Shown: piece after piece, positions 1-7,644 of the stretch
Layout: every line of letters starts with the position of its first letter
Numbering within the stretch: position 1 is the first letter of the stretch
Assembly (NCBI RefSeq): GCF_000380565.1
Contig: NZ_AQYJ01000025.1
Span: 62,001 to 126,000, forward strand
Length of the DNA stretch: 64,000 nucleotides
Reading direction: 5' to 3'
DNA from: Microbulbifer variabilis ATCC 700307
GTDB lineage: Bacteria; Pseudomonadota; Gammaproteobacteria; Pseudomonadales; Cellvibrionaceae
Notes under the pieces: model-generated
Seen by the model: the letters and a program-made list of their open reading frames with translations, nothing else
Databases searched by the model: none
Told to the model about the DNA's origin: nothing
Translations under genes and position numbers: made by a program

Positions 1-1
1 G

Positions 2-253
2 TTGGGAGACTTTAATGAAGATGACCCAGAGCTCACCGCTATCTATGAGAAACAAGAGAGTGAAATCGCTACACTGGTGGAATACGCAAAATCTGAAGGC
101 AGCCTGTCCAAGAAACTTCCTACTTCCTGGGTGGTAAACCTGGTAGAGGGCCTGCTTTATACATCCTGGCTAACAAAAAATGCAGAATCCATAGATCACG
201 ATACGCTGGCCGATTTAGCGTTTCACACATTTTGCAATGGCGTTGCTCGTTAA
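2..253 (+). CDS. C-terminal part of a TetR-type regulator (5' end outside window)
   Basis: Only the last ~83 residues are present and the reading frame is already open at the left edge, so the first visible codon is not a real start. The fragment is all-helical in character, with an acidic first helix and a hydrophobic stretch around WVVNLVEGLLYTSW, as expected for the ligand/dimer domain of a TetR repressor. No helix-turn-helix is visible because that half lies outside. It ends 19 bases before a membrane-protein gene on the same strand, so it may regulate that gene and share its transcript. The family call rests on the general look of the C-terminal domain and is moderate to weak. Confidence 0.5.
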   Translation: MGDFNEDDPELTAIYEKQESEIATLVEYAKSEGSLSKKLPTSWVVNLVEGLLYTSWLTKNAESIDHDTLADLAFHTFCNGVAR

Positions 254-272
254 CCATTGAGAGTGTTGTTAA

Positions 273-1172
273 ATGACTCAGCCAGTTACCACTGTTTCAA
301 AATCAACAGATGATGATTATACGAAAGGCAAGCACAAACATTCTTTACTTTCGATTTTTACCCGGTTTAAGTGGCGAGTATCCTTGACCCTATCGCTGGT
401 CGTTATTGAAACACTCCTCGAACTACTTTTTCCACTTGCCATCGGCTGGGCTATCAATAGTCTATTAGAACAGTCCTATGATGGCATTTATTTATTGGCA
501 ATCTTGGGCACTATCTCTGTCCTTATGGGAAGTGCTCGAAGATTTTACGATACACGAATCTATGCACATATTTACCAGGTAGTTACGTCGGAAATGGTGG
601 CCCGTGAAAAAGCAAAAAGGCAGTCGGTGTCGACTATCACTGCACGCTCCAGTTTATTAACTGAAATTGTCGAATTCTTTGAAAATAGCCTGCCAGAAGT
701 TATTACCGTTTCTATTGGTATGGTGGGTTTGCTCATTATCATCAGCGCTATCAATCTCAACGTCTTTCTGGCTTGCCTGGCAATTCTCGCTTTGATTATC
801 CTGATCTATTGCGTAATCGGAAATACCAATTACCAGCTGAATGAATCTTATAATAATGAGCTGGAATATCAGGTTGATGCGCTTAAACAACCAAATGTTG
901 AGCATGCAAAAGCCCACTTCCGGCGCCTTATGCGGTGGAATATTGAATTGAGCGACCTGGAAACTTGCACTTACTTTATATTGTGGACTGGGATAGTCGC
1001 TTTGTTTGTTTACGCTCCCATAGCGGCAATCGATGAGGGCCTGGTTAATTACGGATTAATAGTTGCCTTATTGATGTACGTTTTCGACTTTATCGGGAAG
1101 GTCTCTGCGTTACCACTCTATGTTCAGCAGGTTATTCGTTTGAAGGAGATTTCTAATCGGATTGGATCATAA
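273..1172 (+). CDS. ABC-transporter six-TM domain protein lacking an ATPase domain
   Basis: This 299-residue membrane protein has a charged N-terminus of ~25 residues followed by roughly six hydrophobic segments (about residues 35-55, 68-88, 140-160, 162-182, 235-255 and 258-280). The spacing and the sequence around the first two helices (FPLAIGWAINSLL) resemble the exporter-type ABC membrane domain. The Walker A, signature and Walker B motifs that normally follow are absent, and the next ~390 bases hold no gene, so no ATPase partner is encoded here. It may be a stand-alone TM-domain protein or may borrow an ATPase from elsewhere. It follows the TetR fragment closely on the same strand. Confidence 0.65.
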   Translation: MTQPVTTVSKSTDDDYTKGKHKHSLLSIFTRFKWRVSLTLSLVVIETLLELLFPLAIGWAINSLLEQSYDGIYLLAILGTISVLMGSARRFYDTRIYAHIYQVVTSEMVAREKAKRQSVSTITARSSLLTEIVEFFENSLPEVITVSIGMVGLLIIISAINLNVFLACLAILALIILIYCVIGNTNYQLNESYNNELEYQVDALKQPNVEHAKAHFRRLMRWNIELSDLETCTYFILWTGIVALFVYAPIAAIDEGLVNYGLIVALLMYVFDFIGKVSALPLYVQQVIRLKEISNRIGS

Positions 1173-1448
1173 GAAAAAGAGGCGGGAATACAGTGTCTCG
1201 CGACTGGGAGTATGAATTAGAGTCAATTTTTATTCTTGCCTTAAAAGCTGCTTCAATTAGTCGAATAGGAATCCCTGTACTCCAATCACTTAAACGAAAG
1301 GACCACTAGACAATTGTTATCTAGCAGCAAGTGTGAAACTCGCTACTACTTGTGCAACACACCCCAAAATACTGCACCCTACCCCTATTACCCTAGTACT
1401 GACACCTTGATATTTAAATGTTTTTCAACTAGGCAGCTTGTCATCCGG
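1173..1448. other. Intergenic stretch upstream of the nrd control region
   Basis: No convincing gene, RNA or intrinsic terminator is seen between the ABC-like membrane gene and the nrd regulatory sites. The right part is C-rich and A/T-mixed and probably belongs to the nrd promoter upstream region. Confidence 0.4.
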
Positions 1449-1464
1449 GCACAACATAGTGTGC
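1449..1464 (+). promoter_or_regulatory. NrdR box 1 (predicted)
   Basis: GCACAACATAGTGTGC matches the NrdR-box pattern acaCwAtATaTwGtgt at 12 of 16 positions and is itself largely palindromic. It is followed exactly 32 bases later (about three helical turns) by a second, better match, the usual tandem arrangement for the ribonucleotide-reductase repressor NrdR. It lies ~100 bases upstream of nrdD. Confidence 0.7.
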
Positions 1465-1480
1465 CAGTTGAATCATAAAA

Positions 1481-1496
1481 GCACCATATATAGTGA
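1481..1496 (+). promoter_or_regulatory. NrdR box 2 (predicted)
   Basis: GCACCATATATAGTGA matches the NrdR-box consensus at 13 of 16 positions, including the central ATATAT-like core. It is 32 bases downstream of box 1, and its right end overlaps the FNR/ANR-like site by four bases. Overlap suggests that repression by NrdR and anaerobic activation compete or are integrated. Confidence 0.75.
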
Positions 1497-1506
1497 TCCA
1501 GATCAA
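1493..1506 (+). promoter_or_regulatory. FNR/ANR-type anaerobic activator site (predicted)
   Basis: GTGATCCAGATCAA matches TTGAT-N4-ATCAA at 9 of 10 defined bases. It lies 56 bases upstream of the nrdD start codon. That leaves room for an activator site near -41 and a short leader. This fits oxygen-sensitive induction of an anaerobic ribonucleotide reductase. Confidence 0.7.
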
Positions 1507-1561
1507 GCACTCCTCTCTTGCACTTCTTTAAGCTTCCCTCACAATCTGTGAAGGAAGGCCC

Positions 1562-3619
1562 ATGACAAGCACCTCTACCCCTGAAATTGACAGAGCCACA
1601 TCTCCTGTTCAAGACCTGAGCAGCTTACTGGTACGAAAGCGGGATGGTCGCGCTGTGGCTTTTGATCCTCAACGTATTACTTCAGCACTTGTGCGAGCCG
1701 GGCAGGCTACTGGAGAATTTGGTGAGGATGAAGTTGATTGGCTAACCCAGGGCATCCTGAAAGTGATTAATCATCGCTTTGATGCAGCGACACCAGTCGA
1801 TATTGAGGAAATCCAAAATATCGCCGAGCAAATATTAACTAATTGCGATTACATAGATACAGCACGGGCCTACATCGCCTATCGGGAGCGACATGCTCGC
1901 ATACGTAATGATCGCCAAACACTGGTAGATGTTGGGGCTTCCATCGAAGAATATCTGGAGCAGGCGGACTGGCGTGTCGCTGCTAATGCCAACCAGGGCT
2001 ACTCTCTCGGCGGCCTGATTTTAAATAGTGCCGGTAAAATGATTGCCAATTACTGGCTAAATCATGTCTATTCCCCAGAGATTGGTGCAGCCCACCGGGA
2101 TGGCGATTTACACATCCATGACCTGGATATGTTGGCCGGCTATTGCGCAGGCTGGTCACTTCGCACCCTGCTGCACGAGGGGTTGAATGGGGTTCCCGGC
2201 AAAGTGGAGTCTGCACCGCCCGCCCACTTGACCAGTGCAGTTGGGCAGATCGTTAACTTTCTTGGCACATTGCAAAACGAATGGGCTGGAGCCCAGGCAT
2301 TTAGCTCCTTCGATACTTATCTCGCACCCTTTGTACGCAAGGATCAGCTGGATTACGCCAGTGTGCGCCAGTGCATGCAAGAGCTGATTTTTAACCTGAA
2401 CGTGCCATCCCGGTGGGGCACCCAGACTCCCTTTACCAACCTCACTTTCGATTGGGTTTGCCCTCAAGACTTGCAAGACCAGGTGCCGGTGATTGCCGGC
2501 AAAGAAATGCCATTCACTTATGGTGACCTGCAGGTGGAAATGGACCTGATTAACCGCGCCTATATTGAGGTGATGAGTAAAGGGGACGCGCGCGGCAGGG
2601 TCTTCACTTTCCCAATTCCAACTTACAATATCAGTGAGGACTTTCCCTGGGAGAGCGAAAATGCCGAGCGGCTATTTGCCATGACTGCCCGCTATGGACT
2701 GCCCTACTTCCAAAACTTTATTAACTCAGACCTCAGTCCAAACATGGTGCGCTCCATGTGCTGCCGCCTACAACTGGACCTGCGAGAGCTGCTTAAACGT
2801 GGCAATGGATTATTTGGCTCCGCGGAACAGACCGGCTCTCTCGGTGTAGTAACGATTAACTGTGCACGTCTGGGCTATTTGTATAAGGGGGACTGGGACC
2901 TCCTGCTCGCCCAGTTAGATAAACTACTGCTCCTTGCACGGGATTCCCTGGAAGTGAAGCGCAAAGTGATTCAGCGGCATATGGACGCCGGCCTGTTTCC
3001 CTACACGCGTCGCTATCTTGGCACACTGCGTAACCACTTCTCCACCATTGGCGTTAACGGCATTAATGAAATGCTGCGAAACTTTAGTGAAGACCGTGAA
3101 AGTGTCGTCACAGAGCCTGGTAAAAAGCTTGCCGAGCGGTTGCTCGATCATATTCGTTTGCGAATGACAGAGTTCCAGGAACAAACCGGCCACCTCTATA
3201 ATCTCGAAGCCACACCGGCTGAGGGAACTACTTACCGTTTTGCCCGCGAAGACCAAAAGCGCTATGAGGACATTATTCAGGCTGGCAGCACGGAAGCACC
3301 TTACTATACCAACTCATCCCAGCTGCCAGTCGGCTTTACCGATGATCCTTTCGAAGCGTTGGCCCGGCAGGAATCCCTACAATCCCGTTATACGGGTGGC
3401 ACTGTGCTGCACCTATACCTGGGCGAACAACTGCCAGATGCCGATAGCTGCCGCCGCTTATTACAGCGCGCCCTGAAAAATTATCGGCTGCCCTATATCA
3501 CAGTAACTCCCAGCTTTTCTATATGCCCAGTACACGGCTACCTGAGCGGCGAACACGAATTCTGTCCCCGCTGCGATGAGGCTCTGCTCGCTCGTGAGCA
3601 ATCTTGCTGCAGCGATTAA
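1562..3619 (+). CDS. nrdD: Anaerobic (class III) ribonucleoside-triphosphate reductase, main subunit without glycyl-radical tail
   Basis: The 685-residue product has an N-terminal ATP-cone regulatory domain (about residues 22-118, beginning LVRKRDGRAVAFDP), then the ten-stranded barrel of NrdD with conserved cysteine regions SMCCRLQLD and VTINCARLGYL. Near the C-terminus is the zinc-binding element CPVHGYLSGEHEFCPRC (one Cys replaced by His). The protein then stops after ~15 residues. The RVxGY glycyl-radical motif normally fused at the C-terminus is missing and is encoded by the next gene. It reduces ribonucleoside triphosphates to deoxynucleotides in the cytoplasm without oxygen. The ATG follows GGAAGG about eight bases upstream. 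It is the first gene of nrdD / radical protein / nrdG, and the upstream NrdR and FNR-like sites fit this role. Confidence 0.95.
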   Translation: MTSTSTPEIDRATSPVQDLSSLLVRKRDGRAVAFDPQRITSALVRAGQATGEFGEDEVDWLTQGILKVINHRFDAATPVDIEEIQNIAEQILTNCDYIDTARAYIAYRERHARIRNDRQTLVDVGASIEEYLEQADWRVAANANQGYSLGGLILNSAGKMIANYWLNHVYSPEIGAAHRDGDLHIHDLDMLAGYCAGWSLRTLLHEGLNGVPGKVESAPPAHLTSAVGQIVNFLGTLQNEWAGAQAFSSFDTYLAPFVRKDQLDYASVRQCMQELIFNLNVPSRWGTQTPFTNLTFDWVCPQDLQDQVPVIAGKEMPFTYGDLQVEMDLINRAYIEVMSKGDARGRVFTFPIPTYNISEDFPWESENAERLFAMTARYGLPYFQNFINSDLSPNMVRSMCCRLQLDLRELLKRGNGLFGSAEQTGSLGVVTINCARLGYLYKGDWDLLLAQLDKLLLLARDSLEVKRKVIQRHMDAGLFPYTRRYLGTLRNHFSTIGVNGINEMLRNFSEDRESVVTEPGKKLAERLLDHIRLRMTEFQEQTGHLYNLEATPAEGTTYRFAREDQKRYEDIIQAGSTEAPYYTNSSQLPVGFTDDPFEALARQESLQSRYTGGTVLHLYLGEQLPDADSCRRLLQRALKNYRLPYITVTPSFSICPVHGYLSGEHEFCPRCDEALLAREQSCCSD

Positions 3620-3643
3620 AACCAACCACCAAGGAGAGACATC

Positions 3644-3802
3644 ATGAATAAACCAACCTCACCACTCAAAAATGAAGAGCGCACCCGCTGTGAAGTCTGG
3701 AGCCGGGTGATGGGCTATCACCGCCCTGTCTCCTTCTGGAATCCAGGCAAACAATCGGAACACAGGGAGCGCCGCTTTTTTGTTGCTGGTAGTGACAAAT
3801 AA
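3644..3802 (+). CDS. Stand-alone glycyl-radical domain of class III ribonucleotide reductase (52 aa)
   Basis: This short gene encodes 52 residues including RCEVWSRVMGYHRPVSFWN and GKQSEHRERRFF, the C-terminal glycyl-radical loop of NrdD; Gly24 in RVMGY is the predicted radical carrier. It starts with ATG behind a strong AAGGAGAG ribosome-binding site, 24 bases after the nrdD stop codon, and ends two bases before nrdG. The separate start signal argues that this is a genuine split rather than a sequencing frameshift: no single-base change would join it cleanly to nrdD across an in-frame stop and a non-coding spacer. NrdG would install the radical on this small protein, which must then dock into the NrdD barrel. 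I cannot say how widespread the split is. Confidence 0.9.
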   Translation: MNKPTSPLKNEERTRCEVWSRVMGYHRPVSFWNPGKQSEHRERRFFVAGSDK

Positions 3803-3804
3803 CC

Positions 3805-4431
3805 ATGGCTGAAAAGCTGCGCATTGGCGGTTTTACACCATTTACCGCTATCGACTTCCCTGGTGAATTGGCCGCGGTGGTCTTTTGCCAGGGGTGCCCC
3901 TGGCGTTGCCGCTACTGCCATAATGGTGATCTGTTGCCGGCCCGCGCGCCCAGTACCTACGACTGGGACCAGATATTGGGGTTCCTCGCCAGCCGGCAAG
4001 GACTGCTGGATGCGGTGGTATTTTCTGGCGGAGAGCCAACTGCCCAGGGGGCACTGGAAGCAGCCATTGCCCAAGCCCGAAGCCTGGGGTTTAGGATAGG
4101 TTTACATACTGCCGGGATCTACCCTCGGAAACTGAGTCACTTGATCCCCAGTTTGGACTGGGTTGGGCTGGATATAAAAGCGTTGCCGGAAAATTACCCT
4201 GCCATTACCGGGGTAGATGGTAGCGGTACAGCACCCTGGCAATGTGTAGAGCTACTAGTCGAGGCGGGAACAGCAATGCAAGTACGCCTTACCAGGCATC
4301 CTCGCCTCACCAGCGATGAGGAGCTAGCTCAAATTCAGGAGAAGCTTCGTAAATGCGGTGTTCATCATTTAGAGGTGCAGCGCTGTAATACCGAGCAAGC
4401 GCTTGACCAAACTCTGAAGTTTATTTCATAG
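3805..4431 (+). CDS. nrdG: Anaerobic ribonucleotide reductase activating protein (radical SAM)
   Basis: The 208-residue protein has the radical-SAM cluster motif CPWRCRYC (Cys31, Cys35, Cys38) near its N-terminus, followed by the FSGGEPTAQ motif that helps bind S-adenosylmethionine. It matches the NrdG/YjjW-like short activases. Using a [4Fe-4S] cluster and SAM it would abstract a hydrogen from the glycine of the neighbouring 52-residue radical protein to switch on NrdD. The ATG is two bases after the preceding stop, so translation is probably coupled. Length fits the family. Confidence 0.93.
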   Translation: MAEKLRIGGFTPFTAIDFPGELAAVVFCQGCPWRCRYCHNGDLLPARAPSTYDWDQILGFLASRQGLLDAVVFSGGEPTAQGALEAAIAQARSLGFRIGLHTAGIYPRKLSHLIPSLDWVGLDIKALPENYPAITGVDGSGTAPWQCVELLVEAGTAMQVRLTRHPRLTSDEELAQIQEKLRKCGVHHLEVQRCNTEQALDQTLKFIS

Positions 4432-4560
4432 GGCTAACAAGTTTGGATGGCGCTTGCTGAATTGGCCTGACCTGACAAGCATCACTTGCTGCCTTGCTGA
4501 TGGAACAGAGGCTGTATTAATATCCAGAACTTCCCCAATAGACCCCTGCCCTAATCCACT

Positions 4561-5349
4561 ATGGTGTTGTCCCGACAGTTCTATCGCCAAGGCCCCAGCC
4601 GGCGGGATAATTCACTGGTCTCTTTTGCCGATGTCAGAAGGCGCTTTGGCTTCAGATCTATAGCAGTTGGGCGCTGGGTAACCGATAAAGAGCGAGATCG
4701 AGCTGCGGGCCTATTTTACGATGCCCTTGTTGATTTAATGGCCATCCTCAAGGGGCCAGAAGCACTTATATCCCTAAGAGGCAGCTTGTCTTTTCAATAT
4801 GGAATCGGCGGTCGGCTAGGCATGTCCGCTTTTTATGACCCTTCTGCACGTAGCTTTTCACTAGCTAAAAACGCCGGACCCGGATCCATCGCCCACGAAT
4901 GGTTCCACGCGCTGGATCACTACCTTGCCCAGAAGGCATTCAGTGATACTTCTCAAAGTATGTATGCCTCAGACGCCTGGCTCCGCGGTGCGACTCCCGA
5001 ACCCCACCCGCTAAATGATCTTCTTTTCGCTTGCTTTAAAACCATTATGTTAGACGAGGAAGGCAGCAATCCCAGCGATCTGGTTACTGCATCCGTAAAG
5101 GCTGATAAGGCAAACGGTTCCATCTATTACAGTGAGCCAGTTGAACTTTGTGCCCGTGCCTTCGAGGCCTTTATCCAGGATTCCAGTATCAGCAACAACT
5201 TTCTGGTGGCGGGCTCAAAGGCCAGTAAAGAGGCCAAGCTTGGCCTCTACCCGATAGGACACCAGCGCCAGCAGATCAATCTTGCATTTGAGCAATACTT
5301 TGCTCTCTTAGGGCGAGCGCTTTGGGCTGAGTTGAATGAGAGTGAGTAA
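4561..5349 (+). CDS. CLCA_X-type protein with a zinc-metallopeptidase-like HEWFH motif
   Basis: The 262-residue protein contains HEWFHALDHY, an HExxH zinc-binding signature, after a basic N-terminal region (RQFYRQGPSRRDN, DVRRRFGFRSIAVGRWV). The layout matches gammaproteobacterial proteins annotated as the CLCA_X family, from memory. No signal peptide is seen, so it should be cytoplasmic. Substrate and role are unknown. No clear ribosome-binding site precedes the ATG at 4561, so the start is uncertain. Its last 74 bases overlap the convergent azoreductase gene. It lies 129 bases after nrdG and may be read from that operon, though nothing ties it functionally to nucleotide reduction. Confidence 0.7.
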   Translation: MVLSRQFYRQGPSRRDNSLVSFADVRRRFGFRSIAVGRWVTDKERDRAAGLFYDALVDLMAILKGPEALISLRGSLSFQYGIGGRLGMSAFYDPSARSFSLAKNAGPGSIAHEWFHALDHYLAQKAFSDTSQSMYASDAWLRGATPEPHPLNDLLFACFKTIMLDEEGSNPSDLVTASVKADKANGSIYYSEPVELCARAFEAFIQDSSISNNFLVAGSKASKEAKLGLYPIGHQRQQINLAFEQYFALLGRALWAELNESE

Positions 5350-6049
5350 GTTGGCTTTTGAGTTTAGTAGCAAGCTCTTCGGCCAATGACTGACTTTGCA
5401 ATAAAGCCTGGTTTACCGAATTTCGATGCCGTTCATCCGCAAACTCCTGGAATTCCGCATTGATTTCATGGACTTGATCGACCCCCAGGTAATGGCTCAG
5501 TGTCCTGATATGAGGACCCAAGTGATTCATGTTCTCGCGTATTCCCCCCTCTGCAAAGCCAAACTCTCCGGCAGAAGTAATTAGCACCAGAACCTTCCCC
5601 GACATAATGGGCTCAAGCGGATAGTCTCCACGGGCCAAGTCAAAGGTGAAGGTCTTGTTGATGCGTATCACCTGGTCGAACCAGGCTTTTAAAGCCGCCG
5701 GCATACCGTAGTTATACATTGGGGAGGACATTACTATGACATCCGCCTGGTCGAGTTCATTGATCAAAGTATCCGATAATGTAACCAACGATTTTTGCTC
5801 TTCACTACGCTGATCTTCTGGAGTGAATACAGAGGCAATCCAATCCTGGGTAATGAATCCTGGCGGGGTCTGACCAACATCCCTATAGATGAGTTTATCT
5901 TTTGGTCTTAGCCCAAGCCAACGCTTCACAAAACTTGCGGCAACGGCCTTGGAGATAGAGGAGTGTTTTGGTATGTCCCTATACTCCTCCGGCACCTGAA
6001 TAGTCCCGAAAATCTGGGCGCTGGCTTCAATATGAAGAAGGGTTTTCAT
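5276..6049 (-). CDS. azoR: FMN-dependent NADH-azoreductase
   Basis: The 257-residue protein has a flavodoxin-like fold with the AzoR hallmarks SPMYNYGMPAALKAWFDQV (FMN binding and dimer interface) and ITSAGEFGF. Such enzymes reduce quinones and azo or nitro compounds with NAD(P)H in the cytoplasm. It is ~55 residues longer than typical AzoR; the polar extra tail is what overlaps the convergent CLCA_X-like gene by 74 bases. It is transcribed divergently from a LysR regulator. The shared 121-base region carries a perfect inverted repeat, so LysR control is likely. The window holds a second, shorter azoR at 46.8 kb. Confidence 0.88.
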   Translation of the reverse strand: MKTLLHIEASAQIFGTIQVPEEYRDIPKHSSISKAVAASFVKRWLGLRPKDKLIYRDVGQTPPGFITQDWIASVFTPEDQRSEEQKSLVTLSDTLINELDQADVIVMSSPMYNYGMPAALKAWFDQVIRINKTFTFDLARGDYPLEPIMSGKVLVLITSAGEFGFAEGGIRENMNHLGPHIRTLSHYLGVDQVHEINAEFQEFADERHRNSVNQALLQSQSLAEELATKLKSQLTHSHSTQPKALALREQSIAQMQD

Positions 6050-6126
6050 TTGCTAGACCTCGAAAAATTCATCATTTGGTCCAGCGATAGTGCAGTCTAT
6101 AAGCATTCTTGACAAATGAGATATTT

Positions 6127-6161
6127 TTCTTTATAGATGAATTAATTTCATCTATAAAGAA
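6127..6161. promoter_or_regulatory. Perfect 15-bp inverted repeat, likely LysR operator
   Basis: TTCTTTATAGATGAA and its exact complement are separated by TTAAT. The repeat ends nine bases before the LysR start codon and 78 bases before the divergent azoR start. It is A/T-rich with a LysR-type T-N11-A character. The right arm runs into the AAGAAGAG Shine-Dalgarno-like sequence of the LysR gene, so binding or RNA folding could also repress translation. Confidence 0.7.
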
Positions 6162-6170
6162 GAGTAGTCC

Positions 6171-7049
6171 ATGTATCCAAGCCTACCCTCCCTCAATTCC
6201 TTAAAGGTTTTTGATGCAGCTGCGAGGCTCGGTAGCTTCAAGAAAGCTGCAGAGGAACTCTTTATCACTCCTACAGCAGTATCCCATCAGATAAAAAGCC
6301 TGGAAGAAACGCTAGACAGCCAGCTGTTTGAGCGTAAAACCCGCGCAATACAATTAACAGAAGAAGGAAGGCTACTCGCAGAAACAACTTCACGAGTTTT
6401 TCAGCAACTTGCCGCAGCAATAGGTGAAATCGCTAACTCAAATAGTGTGATTGCTGTCAGTACAACTTCATCTTTTGCTGCACTGTGGCTGGTTCCCCAC
6501 CTGGAGCGCTTTTATCAGAAGCATCCTGGTATCGAGATATCCATTTCGACCGGGGAACAGATAGATGATATTGAGCGCGACCGACACATTGATGTAGCTA
6601 TTCGCTATGGTGAATTTGATCCAAAAGCCAAAAATAGCACAAGGCTTATTACTGAATCAGTGGGTATGTATGCTACGCGGAACTACTTATCAAACATAAC
6701 CGACCTCGAGCAGGCGCAGCTATTAGAAACCAAATGGATCAACCAATCTTTAACCCCATTCAGTTGGAAATCCTTACTTGGCGACTTCAATAAAAACCTT
6801 ACCATTCGTCAATATGATCAGGAGTATCATGTCATACAAGCCGCACTAGCGAGCCAGGGGATTGCATTAGTCAGTTCCCTACTGATTCAGAATGCCTTAC
6901 AGAACGAATGGTTGGTGCCATATAAAAGCGCAGCAGCTACAAAGCAAAAGGCTGAAGGGCTTTCATACTGCGCAGTAATCCCAGACCGCAATATAAATAA
7001 CAAGCAGGTTAGTGTGTTTCTTGATTGGCTACTTGAAGAAATAGAATAA
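6171..7049 (+). CDS. LysR-family regulator (GcvA-like), divergent to azoR
   Basis: The 292-residue protein opens with a winged helix-turn-helix (LNSLKVFDAAARLGSFKKAA, then ELFITPTAVSHQIKSLEE), typical of GcvA-like LysR proteins. A type-2 periplasmic-binding-fold effector domain fills residues ~90-290. Its position back-to-back with azoR and the inverted repeat between them point to regulation of azoR and of itself, possibly in response to quinones or electrophiles; the effector is inferred. A second LysR/azoR pair occurs at 45.7-47.4 kb. Confidence 0.88.
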   Translation: MYPSLPSLNSLKVFDAAARLGSFKKAAEELFITPTAVSHQIKSLEETLDSQLFERKTRAIQLTEEGRLLAETTSRVFQQLAAAIGEIANSNSVIAVSTTSSFAALWLVPHLERFYQKHPGIEISISTGEQIDDIERDRHIDVAIRYGEFDPKAKNSTRLITESVGMYATRNYLSNITDLEQAQLLETKWINQSLTPFSWKSLLGDFNKNLTIRQYDQEYHVIQAALASQGIALVSSLLIQNALQNEWLVPYKSAAATKQKAEGLSYCAVIPDRNINNKQVSVFLDWLLEEIE

Positions 7050-7062
7050 ACTATGTATACGA

Positions 7063-7097
7063 TATCGCCCTTACGAGCAAAGCTCGAAAGGGCGATA
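7063..7097. terminator. Hairpin between convergent lysR and csp genes
   Basis: TATCGCCCTT-A-CGAGC pairs with GCTCG-A-AAGGGCGATA around an AAA loop, with one internal A-A mismatch. It lies just after the lysR stop and before the csp stop on the other strand. It has no long T-run on either side, so it may act as a weak bidirectional terminator or as an mRNA 3'-end protector. Confidence 0.5.
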
Positions 7098-7134
7098 AAC
7101 AAGCCATCACTAAAAAGCAATAAGACTTAAAAAT

Positions 7135-7344
7135 TTAGAGGCAAATAATATTTTCTGCCTGAGGGCCCTTGGCACCCTGGGTAACTGTAAACTCTACAGC
7201 TTGCCCTTCCTGCAATGTTTTAAAGCCACTGCTGGCAATGTTGCTGAAGTGTGCAAAAACATCGGGGCCGGATTTTTGTGCAATGAAGCCAAAACCTTTG
7301 GCTTCATCGAACCACTTAACAGTACCAGTCGTTGTGTTAGACAT
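7135..7344 (-). CDS. Cold-shock domain protein
   Basis: The 69-residue protein is a single cold-shock OB fold. RNP1 is KGFGFI (residues 16-21) and RNP2 is VFAHF (29-33), preceded by [14 protein letters not shown]. These bind single-stranded RNA or DNA and act as RNA chaperones or transcription antiterminators in the cytoplasm. The ATG has AGGA about nine bases upstream. The long (300-base) upstream gap is in keeping with the extended leaders of csp genes, although cold regulation itself cannot be read from the sequence. Confidence 0.95.
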   Translation of the reverse strand: MSNTTTGTVKWFDEAKGFGFIAQKSGPDVFAHFSNIASSGFKTLQEGQAVEFTVTQGAKGPQAENIICL

Positions 7345-7644
7345 AATAAATATCCTGAGAAAATAAATTGATCATAGTTGACCTGTTGGTCGAGCGGGCA
7401 AAAACTGAGAATTTAAAAGAGACAGAACGAAGGATTATGACTAAAACCACGAGTTGAACTAAAATAAAAACTGGGCGTTTATACCAGCTATCGGGATAGT
7501 AGCACCTAGAGCTAACTCGTGTCTATAAAAATAGAAATTAAGGATAGGAATGAAGCAGATAACTCAATAGCTGTATTATAAATGGCCTATTTTAAAGATT
7601 TTCCGCTCTAGCTATAGTTCACTCTGTGTCCTAGAGAGCTCTCA
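7345..7644 (-). promoter_or_regulatory. Leader/promoter region of the cold-shock gene
   Basis: This gene-free stretch separates the cold-shock gene from the stop of the SDR gene. It is A/T-rich and contains no ORF worth calling. A short GAGAGCTCTC palindrome lies next to the SDR stop. I could not define a convincing -10/-35 pair or a cold box by eye. Confidence 0.35.

Noticed and set aside
1388..1612. 74-codon minus-strand frame over the nrd control region
   Set aside because: Covers the NrdR and FNR-like sites and the start of nrdD; composition not protein-like.
3600..3650. Frameshift or sequencing error joining nrdD to its glycyl-radical tail
   Set aside because: A stop codon, a 24-base spacer and a strong separate ribosome-binding site make a true gene split more likely.
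4454..4663. 69-codon frame after nrdG
   Set aside because: Overlaps the start of the CLCA_X-like gene in another frame and looks non-coding.
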